From: Lates calcarifer
Lineage: Eukaryota; Chordata; Actinopteri; Centropomidae
Reading direction: 5' to 3'
Assembly (NCBI RefSeq): GCF_001640805.2
Contig: NC_066849.1
Location: 24,550,250 to 24,614,249, forward strand
DNA length: 64,000 nt
Shown here in pieces: positions 27,109-40,780 of this stretch. The position numbers and the translations under genes were made by a program. The notes beneath the pieces were generated by a model. It made no database searches. It saw only the letters and a program-made list of their open reading frames with translations, and had not been told where the DNA came from. How positions within the stretch are numbered: position 1 is the stretch's first letter; each line of letters begins with the position of its first letter.

Positions 27109-29190
27109 TTGCGGGGGGAAAGGCACGTGAGAAAGTAAATTGCAGGGGTAAGGGTGTACATACATTGTGGGAGCTAGCATGTCTAGCAGCACGCTAACAA
27201 CAGCACTCCACAAGTTGTAAATAGTCTATCTTCTTTTCAAACACTTTATTGTCATTAATCTCTCTCAGTTTCCTTGCAATCACTGTAGAAAAGCTGCATC
27301 CTTTCTTCTCTGCTGCTCATTTTATGTTTCCATTACAACATCTGGAAATTTCACAAACAAGAGTATAAACAATCAATATTTCTTGAATAAGAGGTCAATT
27401 CTACCTCCAGCCTATGAGCTCATTATTATAGTTATGTGACATGCATGAAACAGTAAGATAATACATATGTGCTCTGCCTGAGCCAGTGCGACCATTTTGT
27501 TTCTTAATTCACGTTTAGTTTTTTGTGTTAATTTTTTGTCAATACTCATTATCCAGTATTGAGTGACAAAGTTCTTGATAACAAAATCATAAAGGTGAAT
27601 AGTAATGTTGTGGTTGAAATGTTGCAATTTTCTTTTCTGTTAAATTTCGATACCGGTATCTAGTTCAAAAATCTCTTATCAACTAGGCTCTGTTTAGAAC
27701 ATGTCTTCCAAATTAATCTAGCTGCTTTACTGAAACTCCCTTCACCTCTATGATTATATTATGAAGAACTTGATCAGTTATCCCTGATCTTTGTCAGGAG
27801 GTGATACTGTATGTGTCATTGTCTTTTGTCATTAACAGATGTTCTAGATCAACCTTATCAGCTAAGTGTGTCGCACCATATGGAAAAACTCTAATCTCCC
27901 CAGATCTTAATCCAATTTACTTGTGTTCAAAACATGGTTGAAAAGAGGTTAAATATGCATAATATATGCTTAGCAGAAGATTACAAATGGCTTGATCAGC
28001 ATACCATGTTACTGCCTTATCTGTCATGGAGTATCATTCGCGATGATGAATAACAATGTTTTATAAATAAAAATGTAAGATAGAGGTGTGTTACTTGATG
28101 TAATCCTTGCAATATTTGACTGTAACACAAAGATTTTACATACATTCCCTTCTTGTAGTGCTTTAGGGGAAAGTCAGGAAAGAATCCTGGAGTAATCTGT
28201 CGTGATTTATCTGTAATGTTTTGTCCTGTAATGTTTTTACATTGTTCCATCATGCCGTACAAAACATCTCCAATACTTATATATGTTTATAGGACAGGCA
28301 TAAGTGCTCCAATGAACTACAGTGTGCATGTCAAGATTCATTAATCTCAATATAGCCAAGAACCCTGCTCCACTCCCCAACCACAATCCTCCTAACAATC
28401 CTTTCTCATCAAATATTAAGGTTAACCTACAGCTTTATGTTACCATGCATATTTATTCATTTGAGAACCCAAAGCCTTTCCTGCATGAGCATAAAGCCCA
28501 ATCCAAAGAAGGGGATAGGGAAAGAGAAAAGCATCTTTACATCTTTCCCAAGGCCTTGCTTTGTTTATTCGGAGCCACAGAGAGCTGCTCTTTTGTCCGG
28601 TGGTTGTGCCCCCTTTCTCTTCCTCCTTTTATGTGCTCATTTGTTGATTCCTATCAAGGACAAGATGAAGAGATATAAGGTTTTTTTTTCCCCTCACGGA
28701 TAAGATATTCTTTGTGCAGAGCTTGTCTCAGCCATTTTATTCTGTATAGAGAGCCCTGGACCTGCAGCACTTGCAATCTGATACAAAGAAGCACATTGCT
28801 TCTTTACTTGGCAATAATGCAAAACATGTCTCCAAAATAATAGAGCCCTATATATCTATGTGCAATGCTTGCAAAAGAAAACTAATATGTTTTGAGTCTT
28901 CATAGAACACACTGTGTTTTGCTTGTAAAAAAAGGGGGGGATGGGAGGAAGCAATTACTTGCAATGCCCTCGCCTACAGTTCTCTTCAAATACTTGGGAT
29001 TCATTTTTATAGTCGATGGTAGGAAATAGTCTTATTAACATCAAATGTGGGAATGGCAGTTCTGTGTGTGATGTTAAAGCTATGACGATGTGCATCAATT
29101 GCCGGTTCTCCCTCCATTTTAAAACTAGGAACCAGAGAGCCAGCTTTAAATAATTGCCTTAAAGTAGAGTAACCAGACTGTTATTTTCTC
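27109..29190. other. non-coding DNA, no gene seen
   Basis: AT-rich, no recognised repeat. Short overlapping frames at 28322-28703 carry no domain. Confidence 0.55.
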
Positions 29191-29199
29191 ATAGACATT

Positions 29200-29660
29200 G
29201 ACTACATTGCTTTGCTCTGTTTTCAGGTCAATATAGTAACATGGGAGGCAGCAAAGCCAAGATGCAAGTGAAGACTTTTGAGACACAGCCAGTGCTTGGG
29301 TTACTTCACGCAGGGAGGCATCCAGAGGCCCCAGGTTGATTGGTGTTGTTTGTTTTGCACTGGCTTTGACTGAGACCCTGGTGTGTTGTGCCAGCCAGCT
29401 GTGCAGCCACAGCCACCGCCTCAGTAAAATATGCAATCATCAGCCATATCTCTGCCCCCCGAGCCCTCGTTTGATGGCCGCCTTTTAATGAGGAACAAGC
29501 CAAACGACTTACACCCGTTGTGTCCTTGCCACTAACCTTTATGCAGAATAGATGAACTCCTGACATAAAGTGTGACTGGGGGACGTGAAGACACAAGGCA
29601 TTCTGGGAGGCGTACTCCCTCTTGAGGAGTGTTAAAACACCAAAGGGGTTTGGTCTCACA
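29200..29660. promoter_or_regulatory. candidate conserved non-coding element
   Basis: GC-richer than the flanks, with GATGGCCGCCTTTTAATGAGG, GGTTGATTGG and TATGCAATCATC. Two overlapping minus-strand frames (128 and 96 residues) span it in different registers, but neither resembles a known protein. I favour regulatory DNA over an exon. Confidence 0.25.
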
Positions 29661-30299
29661 TGGACATAAGGCATAGCAGGTGGAAAAAGCAAACCTTTTG
29701 ACCAGTCAGCACCTCTGTCTTGCTACCCTCATCTCTCTCAACCTTTCTCTCTATTTCAGAGTCTTCTGTGTCTTGCCTCTGCGTTTCTTCATCTTTTCTC
29801 CCTCACAGAGAGCTGTAAAAATCTCATTTGACATACATTAAACTTCTGCAGATAAGCCACAGCACTCAACACACTGAGTGACAAGGACAGATTGCCACCT
29901 ATTGGTAATAACTGGTCATCGGTGGCAAAACAGTAAATGTGAAGATGACATCATTCCTGACAAACTTAAGATCACTTCAGGGAATCTGTAAAGCTGTGTG
30001 TATATTTGTGTATGCATACATGAATTTAAGTAAGTACAGATTTTTTTTAGGTTACTTGCTGGTGCTATTTCCCCTCCTATTTTAGCAACCTATCTCAGCT
30101 GAGACCAGACAAAACACAAATTAGCATAACAAATCATTTCTCTCCAAATTGATTGTTTTGTTTGCAAGCAAAGCAGACAGACACCATTGCTCACAACTCG
30201 CTGAAATGTCATTATACTTCTATATTAAGATTCTCCTCTACTGCAACAGCTCTTTCCTCTTACACTTTCAGAAAGTATAGAAATTAAAAACTTAACGGC

Positions 30300-30480
30300 T
30301 CTCCATTTATCCAGCTCATTTCTCACGGGGCTCTTGAACTAATCTGAAGCCTGGGTGGATTTTTCTACCCCGGAGGAGTGTGTCATTGGGCTCTCATTTG
30401 AATAATATTACTGTGGATAAAGAAGTGCCATTATGAGCAAAGAGAGTCTTAATAGAGTACCACAATCAAATCACAACATT
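30300..30480. promoter_or_regulatory. candidate conserved non-coding element
   Basis: CCCGGAGGAGTGTGTCATTG followed by TTTGAATAATATTACTG and AAGTGCCATTATGAGC: clustered AT-rich cores with a GC-rich centre, unlike surrounding DNA. Confidence 0.2.
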
Positions 30481-31870
30481 GCAGGAGACCACAGTTGGCA
30501 CCGTGGTGCCTGGATTCATTTTGCAGGCCTTTAAACTCGGCTCCTCTCCAACTTGCTCACCATAACCTGCAAATCCTTACTTCCACACAGACAGTTGTGT
30601 TTGGCTATTTTGCCATTTCAGTTGGTGGACACAAAACACAATGTAACCTAGTTCCCCCCCCCAGTTCCAGTTGCACTTTTAATCCTGTCTCGGCTAAATC
30701 ATTGACTATAAACAGCTAGAACATGGGCCGTATCCACAACATCTTTGCTACTGAGGACACAAAACATGTCCAAGTGTAGGTCAGACAGTGTGGTGAAAAA
30801 CAATTTTGTGGAGGAATAATCCAGGACTTAGTTATGGCCATGGCATAGGGCTTATAGCACCATTTACAAGAAATGATCCGAATGGAACTTTGCATTTTCC
30901 ACAATTATTATTCTGATATATAGACAGTAATGAGAAATCTATTTATTAAATTATACCGACTTTGATCAACATTTACTTCCTATGAATGTTTCTGCTGTAC
31001 TTTAAGATATTATAGGTGAATTTCTACTTTAATTTGTTTACTTTGCAGATAAGGATTTTAGATACAAAATTTGGTTATCTTATAAAATATGATGTGTTGT
31101 GATATATCAAACTATCCAACATACATAAAAATCATGTAAACTAATGCTACTTTTACTTCAATAAAGGATCTGAGTACTTCCACCACCACTAAATGGTTAA
31201 CAAAGGAAATATGCATCAGCTGCCCTCTTCTAAATATCCTAACATCTGACATGAAGTTAAATTGCTGTAAAAAGATCCCCAGAGTGCTGTCACACTTTCA
31301 GAAGTATAGTCCAAACAAATGAGAGAGAGACTGAAAGCAAGACAGAAGGAGAGAGAGAGAAAATGTCAAGGATATGTGCAGCACACACTCCAAACAATCA
31401 AGCCACAAGAGGCAATATGCAGGGCAGATTGAGGCACCAGTCTGTAACAGCATTAACAACTAGAGCCTCTCATGTTCCCAAACTTCACATCAGACTGTGG
31501 CAGATTTACAGCTGTTTGTGCCTGTGAATGTGCAAGACAGACAAAACACAAGTTAGAAAAAAAGAGCAGAGGAGGCTCTGAACTGATACTCCAGCAACTA
31601 TACTGAAGGTCCCTTAGCTTGTTGTGCTAGTTGAAATGGACGTCCAAATAGAATTTAATTCACAGCTTTAATCTATGTTGTGATTTGAACTGAAAAGCTG
31701 AGCTAAGCTAAGCTACACTAATGTGTCTCTGTTGTACATTCATATTTGGTATTCCTTTAAACGTGAATGATGATTTTACTGAGCGTACCTTTTGTTAAAC
31801 TTGTAAGAGGCACAAGCATAATGTAAGCGCAATCATACATCATATTAGAAGTTTTTGACTCAGTTTTATA
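30481..31870. other. non-coding DNA, no gene seen
   Basis: Unique-looking. A short GA-rich patch lies at 31318-31362. Confidence 0.55.
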
Positions 31871-31879
31871 GATGAAAAG

Positions 31880-32316
31880 TTATAGCATCAGATGTTAGCA
31901 GTTAGCATGCTAATTAGCCACCTCTTGAGTTAGTTGGCTAACAGTTTGTTCAGATGAGCTGATCTCTCAACCAAAAACTGTGTTTTGGACTGGATTCAAA
32001 CCACAAAAGACTGTTCAATGCATCTGCAATGCTCAGTTAGAAACAAATTTACCACCTGGCTGTGTTTCTATCATACCAGACAAGTTTTCAGTCATGCTAG
32101 CAGCATGGTTTCAGAGATATTGGGTCAATCAATTGGCCCACCACCTGTCTGAAATATCTCAAGTACTACTGAATGGCTAGCCTGAATTGTATTTTGTGTT
32201 TTCTAGTGCTAATTAACATTGTTATTGTATGTTAGCATACTCATGGCATTTAGCTAGAGGCACTGACATGCCTACATACAGCCTCACAGGGCTGCTAGCC
32301 TGGCTGTGGTGTGTAA
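31880..32316 (-). repeat. dispersed repeat, TTAGCATGCTAA family, copy 1
   Basis: Contains CTGAAATATCTCAAGTACTA, TGCTAATTAACATTG, GTTAGCATACTCATGGCATT and GCCTCACAGGGCTGCTAGC. These are the landmarks of a high-copy teleost repeat of unknown class that I recognise from memory. Oriented opposite to the copy at 37690-38225. Diverged, with no coding capacity. Confidence 0.6.
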
Positions 32317-32320
32317 TTTT

Positions 32321-35300
32321 GTTATATTTTCCCATTATTTCTACACAGCTACAACATGGTCGATGGCACTAACTGTGGTTGCTAGGAGATGAGTACCAAA
32401 ACTGTAAAGTCTGTACAACTATTATGAAAGGGGGAGAGTACAAGAGGTTGGGGGTGGTGAAGGCTGAATGAAAACCATACTTCATTAATGGCTCTCTCAT
32501 GCTCACTCACTAGATGCCAGTCTCTTTGGTATTTAATAGTAAATAAAAGAAAAAAAGGCATGCAAGTTGGCCTGTGGGAAATTGGTGTCACTCCCTCAAA
32601 TTAGCCAGTGCTTTGTGAATCTGAATAGAATAATTTGCAGTTGATCACTTCTGCCAGCAGGTTTGTTCCTTGCATAATTTCCTCCCATCTTAGGACACTA
32701 CGCTGGAGTCATTTGACATTTCTGGGTCACTTCTTGCTGCCGAGGCATTTTTTAGGGTTCAGTGGTAAATTGATACACGAAGATAGCATGTTCCTATATG
32801 CAACGTAATAGCACAGTGGTTCCCTGCCTGCGTGAGGGAGCAGTGTTTTGAATTCAGTATCACATTGTGGAGGTAATATGACAATGCCCCAGGGCAGTGT
32901 CACCTCTTTTCCTCTATTTCTTTGTCTCCCTGTCTTTGTCTCATTTTTTTCTTGTCTTCTAAAACACCTGGAGAGATGCCACAAACACAACAGTCAAGTC
33001 TGTATTGTCTTTGTTTTATTAAAAATGCAAAGAGGACTTCATCCAAAGCCTAACTGCCAGTCAAGGGTGTACACTGCAAATCCCCTTTAGGCATATAACA
33101 CAGTTGCCACACATGCACACAGACAGACACACACACAAATGCAGACAGACATACACAGGAACCTTTCTTTCCTGTTATGCTGAGACTATAAAGCTTTATG
33201 GTCAAATTCTCTCAGTATCAGAGAAATTTGCCAGAACTTGGGGGCACAGAATGAATGGATGAGATTCGGTGAATGGGAATGGAAGAGCAAACGGTTGTAG
33301 AGAAAGGAGGAAAGGTCAATCTGTCTTCAAATTGCTCTTTCTTCCTCCACAGCAGCAGGTAATCAAAATGCCATTGAAATATTTCATTGGGAAGAAAGAA
33401 ACAAGTAGAGTAAAACCCTTTTTCTGAGGGTCAGAACTGATCCAACTCGGAGACCTTTACTCAGCGAGCTGTTGTGTATATAATGTAAAATCACAGTTGT
33501 GTGAGTATCTTGCACAAGTATGTGGTCTTGTACGAACTGGGCCTTTCCTTTTACTCAGTAGACAATACTTCAAAGCAAAACATTACCATTTCAGACAAAC
33601 AGGGCCAGGACAAACATGGGGGCATGCAGAACAGCCGCTTCACAACAACACCCTTTGACATGTAAGGCAGAAGCAATTAACTACAATGAAAAGATGGTAA
33701 ATGCAGCCTCTGCAAACATCTACCATCATGTTGCTCGTATTTAAATGAAAGCATTGTAAACACAGAACTGATAATTTAGTGCCAACACATCTTGTTTATC
33801 ATAGATCATTTGTAGTCACTCTAGTGCTTCTGTAAAGAATGAACACACAATTGAACTTTCCCTCCACAGTATCTATTTGCAGAGGTCTGGGGGTGGAGTC
33901 AAGTCATCAGGGAGATTTGGCTCACCTGCTTTGACTGCTGCTGCACTATTTAAGCTAATGACAACCACCCAGTCGCTTTTCTTCTCTTGTCACTCTGCTG
34001 TCATTCCTTCTTTGATTATGTTTGTCTCATCTTTTACACACACAGACATTGTTGTATAGAGCCATTGTTTCACTTAAACTGAACACAATTTCCTTTCTGT
34101 TTCAGTTAAACAAAGAAGAAACCTTTAGTTGAAACCCATGTGGCAAACCTTCTGTTTTGACACTTAAAATGCTAAAATATACCCTCATCTGGCCCTGCAT
34201 GTTAGATGACATTTAGTTTCAAGCAAGCAGTGTTAAGTCCGGGTGGTTTGTTAAATTTCATGATACAGATCTAAATGTTCCATGCTTGTTGAACTACTAA
34301 AACTGACAAGTTAATTAGAATTTTTCAGAGAGCACTTCAAATCTCAACATCTCCTCCCATGAGACTGCTTGCATAAAGTGGTTTGCTTTGACAAGAAATT
34401 CTAAAAGTTAGCCAGACAATTTCATATTGTGGATCACCCTAGTTGCCAGCATTCTCTTAAACATAATGCTTATACTAGAAGAGATTTCTATGCAAATGAA
34501 AATTTATGGACTTAACAGGGGATAAACATTTCTGGCAACCTCAGTGATTTTATTCATTTATTTTACACCATCTGGCTACTACTCATCTGGACAATGTGAG
34601 GCAGCCATCAACAGAATTTTGTATTAAAACATTAATATGTGTAAATTACTTTAATTTACATGAGCACATCCCACTCAAAGTGAAATTTAATGTCTGTGTT
34701 GGAGTGCAAATGATCAGCATTTTAATTTGATGGCTTTTGAAAGTCTGGAATTTAAAATCATCAGAATATTAACTTCATGAAAAGAACTCAATTTTACTCA
34801 TTTTCACATCTTACTTCAGATTAGGGTCTATTATTGCACAGAAGTATTATTCTTTTCTTCTTCCCCATCTCCTCTCCTCAAGAGGCAGTTTTCTGCATTT
34901 CTTCAAAATACAATTTTAACTTAAATTATTTCCACTTTCCTCTAACATCACAAAATGAAAATGAAATTAAAATGCTTAAGTCCAGGGACAGCATCCTGGG
35001 TATGTGTGCATCTGTGTGATATGATTCAAAGAAAACCATCACAGTGTACTCTCACTCTCGGTTTCAGCTTTCTCTACACAGTGTAGGGAGTGAACAGACC
35101 AGACAAAGAAACTACAGATAGTTTCAGTAAGAATACGCTTCCTTTCACTAATATGATGCCAAAACACACAGCTTATACGCTATCCGGCCAGCATGATAGT
35201 TCTCCATTCTGTGCCTGTCGCTACTGGGGTCTCCTTCAGAAATCTAAACTATATGGTATATTTTGGAAAATGGTCAGCAGTGATGTGAAGATGGGCTAAG

Positions 35301-37000
35301 TGGCGAGAATGCCCTGCTCTCACATACTTATATTCTTTGTGTCACTGCTGCACATCAACAGTGGTTCACAGCTTGGGTTAATACACTGTAAAAGCCCTGT
35401 TTGAATGGGGCTGAACAAAAGTAAAGAGAGTTTTTGGGTCATGTTACCCTGGTGTGTGATGGAAAAATCTAAGGATTTAAAGGCTGCTATATTTTCAGCT
35501 TATCTTCTTACATTTCTGTCCCTATTTTTCCAGTAAACGGATCAGTCACACAATTTAAGTCTTGTTATTTCTTAATAATTTTCCTTATCATTTTTTACTA
35601 ATTATACACAAAATGAGAATGTTCTAAGACTACTTTAGTTTGAGACCACTTATGTATGTTGATTGTAAAACTAGTTGTTGACTTACCTTGGAGGAACTGT
35701 CACATTAAACCCTAAATCTCAGATGTTTGTTAACCTTTCTTTTTTGAGGTAAAGTTTCTAGTTTTGCTGTAGCTAAACCTTTTCTCATGTGACTGATGGT
35801 TGTTTAGTTAACTCTATTTTGAAAATAGCTCCTCGGCAATGGTTTGTCTAACTGTATGAGTCCTCATGCCAAAGGCTGCTGAAGCTACTATGTTTTCCTC
35901 TTGACTGAGGCAGAGCTATTGAAGAACCACAAGTGGGTTGAATTGAGATATTAAAAGAGCTAAAGCCCTCAGGAGGTCTGAGTTCAAACAGGAAGCTGGG
36001 CCATGCTGGACCCATATCTAATACAGTGGCAAAATAAAAGCGCTGCCGAGCATCATTTCAAATCTACTTCCTCGATGTGTCTTTATCAGGTGGATCGGCT
36101 GGGGCAGCTCTGCTTTTACTTCACACAAAAGTGGCGTTGGCCTAAGTACTTGTTAAGAATTATTGCAGCTCATGCAACTCTATCTCTGTCAGATCTATAA
36201 ATAGTATCTCCTGACAAATTGAGGTTGCTCTTATCAGAAAATTGAGATTTCACAGCTTTGAGTGTAAGATGTGAAGTGACACATCAAAGAGCTTTTGGGC
36301 TGGGTTGAGCTGGGCGGGGGGCTGATGGCAAAAGGGGAAGCGCATCTCGCTCAGAAAAGGAGAGCCAGATGAATCTGAAGCCAGAGAGGCACTGCTCACC
36401 ATCAACTGGTGACAAGTGGTGACAGAAGAAATGTGTGAAGTTGTCAAGAGGGTGTGGCAAGAGAGAGGAAAGATTCATTTTAGAGCATAAATTTTAATAC
36501 ATTAACGTTACCAGATGGAGAGTCTATGTCAGATATTGTATCTGCTACCATTGCAATTATAAATAATAAATAAGCCTGATTATTTGCTCATATAACCTTC
36601 CCTATTTTACTGCCATCTGCTGCCTTACATAGATGAATGACTAAATTAGCTTACAGAGAGTTAAACCCAAAACACTTGTTTTTAGTTGGGAGTTCCAGGT
36701 TTTACCCAGCACAGTTATGAAGGAAACTCAGTAATCCTGCTTCGTGAGGCTACCCCCTCTAGTGCCAACAGACTGATGACAACTGTCCACACCCAGGTTG
36801 AAGTGACGATACTGCTCTCAGCACTCTTTGAGACTGTCCCTGTGTACCTCTCAAATTGCTGATAGGGCTGCAAAGACGAAGAAGAGAACTCTCACCCCTG
36901 ATGGCAAATTTCAGACCTCCAGTGTAGAATATGCAAACAGCTGAGGTATGTAAGTGTAAAACAAAATAACATAGGTGGATGAAGATCAAATCAAAATGTT
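32321..37000. other. non-coding DNA, no gene seen
   Basis: Includes a GC-richer stretch (36240-36480) with a GGGCGGGGGGC run that could be regulatory. No exon-like segment with splice signals. Confidence 0.55.
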
Positions 37001-37016
37001 GGCAAAATAGCAAATA

Positions 37017-37277
37017 TGGTGCAGTGGTTAGCAAGAAGGTTCCAGGTTCGAGCCCTGGTTCACCCGGGTCTTTTCTGTGTGGAGTTGCATGTTCTACCTG
37101 TGCCTGCGAGGGTTCTCTCCAGCTTCCTCCCACAGTCCAAAGACATGCAGCTTAGGTTAACTGGTGACTCTAAATTGCCCGTAAGTGTGAATGGTTGTGT
37201 GTCTATATGTGTTGGCCCCACGACATACAGGGTGTACCCCGCCTCTCTCCCAATGTCAGCTGGGATAGGCTCCAGCC
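37017..37277 (+). mobile_element. tRNA-derived SINE, internally deleted and 3' truncated
   Basis: The head has a perfect RNA polymerase III A box (TGGTGCAGTGG, 37017-37027) and B box (GGTTCGAGCCC, 37045-37055). The body carries TGTGTGGAGTTGCATGTTCT, CCTCCCACAGTCCAAAGACA, CTCTAAATTGCCC and GTCAGCTGGGATAGGCTCCA, a very common fish repeat. The A-B spacing is only 17 bases. From memory, full-length members have about 16 more bases there and a further block before CAGGGTGTACC, both missing here. The copy stops after CCAGCCCCC, lacking the usual tail. It spans the tail of a minus-strand frame that is an artefact. Confidence 0.85.
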
Positions 37278-37689
37278 CCCACATTTCTGTTTCATTTTGT
37301 TCAATTCCCAAGCTTAATTCAGTTTTATTAATAATACCCCGAAACACAGATTTGTCTAGGAGGGCTTGGCAATCTGTTCACTATGGAACACTCTCTATCC
37401 TTAAGATCCTCAGATGAATAAGAATAAAACTCTGGTGCTGCATGTGAACCTGGGCAGGACATTCATAGATTGAAAACAGCCACATTTTTCAGTTGTACCT
37501 CATGTGTGTCTGACAGAACAGATACGCTTCTGTTTTTAAAAAATGCTGTCTACACAAGCCACGTAACAACTAATATTTAGTCACACTATGTGCATAAATG
37601 CACCCCAGAGCAAAGCATTATGCTTCAAATTTATGTTGTGTTTTATGCACATAATTACAGTAATTGTGTGTTGGGCTCTGAGTGCTGCT

Positions 37690-38225
37690 AAAACACAGGT
37701 GACCTACAACTCCATCCTGAGCCTGAATGTTAACAGGCTCACAATGATAATGCTAGCATGGTAACATTCAGCAGGTATAATTTTTCCATCTTTGTTTAAC
37801 ATATTTGCATGCTAATATTTGCTAATTGGCACAAAAACGCAAGTCATTTGGTCATAAAATGAAATATTGGGCAAAGTGAAATTTTGACCTGATCAACAGA
37901 GGCTTGCTTTATTCAGATGAATGTGTGAACCAAATTTTATGGCTGACAACATAAAAAAAAGTCAGGGGATCACCAAAATCATTAGAATTCTTTGGCTGGG
38001 AACTATGTCTGTAACTTTAATTTTGTGGCAGTTTATCTAGTGGATGTGAAGATATTTTCACAGGATAAGTAAAAAAAAATAAATAAAAATGCGTGGTTGC
38101 AGCACCAGAGGAAGTCAGAGGATTATCAAAGTCAGCAAGATTCATCCTGTGGGAACATGGCTGTCTGCATAAATTCTACGATAATCCATCCTGTATTTGT
38201 ATTGATATTGGTGGACGGACCCACT
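37690..38225 (+). repeat. dispersed repeat, TTAGCATGCTAA family, copy 2 with internal subrepeats
   Basis: GCTAATATTTGCTAATTGGC, TTTGGTCATAAAATG, AAATTTTGACCTGATC, then two related units: GTCAGGGGATCACCAAAATC (near 37963) and GTCAGAGGATTATCAAAGTC (near 38115), each followed by a TTC-rich segment and ATGTCTGTA or ATGGCTGTC. The direct subrepeat structure matches the family. No coding capacity. Confidence 0.6.
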
Positions 38226-38330
38226 GAGACTCAGATACTCCCTAGAGCTATGTCGCTGGCAATGGTAACACTGCAACTAGACTCTTGTTTATTTTTTCTG
38301 AGTTTTATGATGCATGCATAGAACAGTATG

Positions 38331-40230
38331 TTCACAGAAGTCTTTTTAATATGCATAAAACCTGTTATAATCTGCTCCATTCAACTTAGCAGATAAGAGC
38401 TAGACGTCTATACCTGTGTCAACAAAGGTCCGATATATCTCTGCTCTGCTCTATTCATAGTGGCCAGTGGCTATATCCTCTCTGCTGATAGCGGAGCAAT
38501 CTTCAACCTTCATCTCTCTCCAACTCTCTTGGCCAGTCCACCAACTGTATTAAAAACTGCTCAAGCAAAATATAACCAAGGAAGCAGTTGTCAGTAGCCT
38601 AAAGCATACGAGATGTATGTTTGTAGCAGTGTGTACAGTACGTATCTGGAAAGTTTGTGTTCCACAGAATAAAGATCAAAATGTTCTATCTCTTATGTGT
38701 TGCCCTGAATTATGTATGAGGGAAGGCAGGCTATACCGACACTGATAACATGTATTCACAGAGATACTACAAGGGCTGTGTCATCTAGCTAATAATTTCA
38801 AATGAGCTTGGTTAGCTAACTCGCACTTTAATGAAATAAGATCCCTGTGGGTGGTGTAAGCGTAACTGCTAATGAGAGCATAAAGCTAAGGACAAGACAA
38901 GTTTTCTGTAGACTCTGATTACTTTACATAGGTTTGCAATCAAAGGCGTGTACATGAAAGAGGCTGCTGTAATAATGTGCTCACAGTGATCTACTGTGCT
39001 ATGTACACATCCTAATTTTATCATTCCACTAGATAATGGGTCATCTAAAAATACTCACACTAGACAATTCTCTTTACTTCTTTACTTGTGCTGTACATTA
39101 TATTAATTTACTGTATGTGTATGCCTTATGTCTTTTTCTGCTTTTTATTATTTGTCTTCCTTGCATTTTTCATCCACCAACTATTTTAGGACACTTTCAG
39201 CCAGAAACATTCATTTTCTAAGTGCTTTCTCACTTAACTACCTTTAGTGCCAAAGATGGGCATTTCCCACAGTTTGATTCAATCCTCTGAGCTTTCACTT
39301 TTACTTGAACTTAGAATTTAATTATTCTGAATATAAGGGTGCATCGGTACATGTAATGATCTTTCCTTTTATCCTGCCACACTGCTGTCACAGCCATATT
39401 TTTCCTGCTTAAAGTCTTTGTCAGACACATGCATGCGTGTGCTCTACAAAGTCAGCCAGAAACCCAGTTATGCAGATATATGGCCAAGAAATCAAACCCT
39501 GTCCAGGACAAGTCTAGGTAGGATCAGGTTACTCTAATGCAGTGTCCTGATTACAAAAACAATGTTTTATGTTTAGCAAAACTAACCTGACTCACCTTGC
39601 TACTTAAGTGCATGCAAACCGTGACTCTTCTTGGACTTTGCTCTTTAACCCTCACGAATCTCAAATTTTCAAGCTAATCAGGCGCCTTGTGGGTTAGGCT
39701 ATTCAGTCAGCTCTAAGATATTTGTGAAATATTGACAATATTTTTAGCATCAAAGCCTTGAGGAATTTAGGGTTGTGCTGGAGGCAAAAGTGGGTCCTGC
39801 TCAGATTTAGCTGATGTTCCCAATAACACTGAGCACAGATCAGAAATATCAGAGCTCCAAGTATCAGACAGGCTGGCATGCATTCACAGAACACACACTT
39901 TTGTGTTGTCATTATTACACTCACTACCTAAATGCTGTAATGTTGGGATGGGGTGAAATTCAGCCATTAAAATGCATAGAGTCACTGAATGATCAGCATC
40001 ATTGGCGGTGTAGATAATGTGCTGAAAAGTCGTTGATGCTCAGCAGCAATCAAAGAGACTTGGACTCAAGCCAGACAGGCAGGCAGCTAATGCTAATCAG
40101 AATCTGCTTAGGCCTCGTTGAAATGGACAGATTAATAATTTCAGGATAAAATGGACTGGCGCTACTCAATAAAAGAACTGAATATTAAAGCAGAGGTAGC
40201 AAAATATCCCCCCTCTCTGCCCTTCTCCTC
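38331..40230. other. non-coding DNA, no gene seen
   Basis: Unique-looking AT-rich DNA. Frames at 39703-40017 on both strands are unsupported. Confidence 0.55.
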
Positions 40231-40234
40231 AACT

Positions 40235-40780
40235 CCAAACTAGTGTCTCCCTCATAACCGGCTTCATTAGCAGCCAGCGAGAAGCAACATTAGTGCTGCC
40301 CCTTCCCACCAACACTAATAAATGTTCACCACGTCTGGATTAACACCTCTCTCACTGCCCCTCTCATCATCTTACTGTATTTTACATCGTTTTCCGAAGC
40401 CTCAAACAAGGTCACTGCCGTCTGGTCCCCATGAACGGCTATTTCACGCCCACCTCACATTACTAGAAACAGTGGCGTTGCTGTAAACCTACATCCGTAT
40501 TCATCATAGTTATGATTCTGTGACAGGGTCGTCTCCCCTGCCTGAGATGCAGGGCTTGTAAAGACTGCCTTGCTGCCAGCAGGCCTCCTGTTATGGAGCC
40601 TGTAATTGGCTGATTGGCGGTGAAGAGAATGGGCCGCTGTCCTGTGAATGGATGACCAATAAGACACAAGTGTGGTCCCCAGGGCAGGCAGGTACCTATT
40701 AAGGGCTCCTTTCCAGCTCGACGCCTCATTGTCATTGTTATACACATCGAACCTTAACACACTATTATTTTTTTCCCCCC
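40235..40780. promoter_or_regulatory. candidate regulatory element with CCAAT-box cluster
   Basis: Three CCAAT boxes lie within 56 bases: ATTGG at 40605-40609 and 40613-40617, CCAAT at 40656-40660. They sit in a GC-enriched, CpG-bearing stretch with TAAT cores on the left (CTTCATTAGCAGCC). It could be an enhancer or an unrecognised promoter. Two overlapping minus-strand frames here have no family resemblance. Confidence 0.3.

Noticed and set aside
29146..29692. Two long overlapping minus-strand frames (96 and 128 residues)
   Set aside because: Different registers over the same GC-rich stretch and no domain in either. Regulatory DNA explains the composition equally well.
37017..37090. Possible functional tRNA gene because of perfect A and B boxes
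   Set aside because: No cloverleaf acceptor or anticodon arm, and the sequence continues into the known SINE body. It is a tRNA-derived repeat.
37016..37417. 133-residue + frame starting MVQWLARRFQVRALVHPGLF
   Set aside because: It is the translation of the SINE body (TGTGTGGAGTTGCATGTTCT and following), not a gene.
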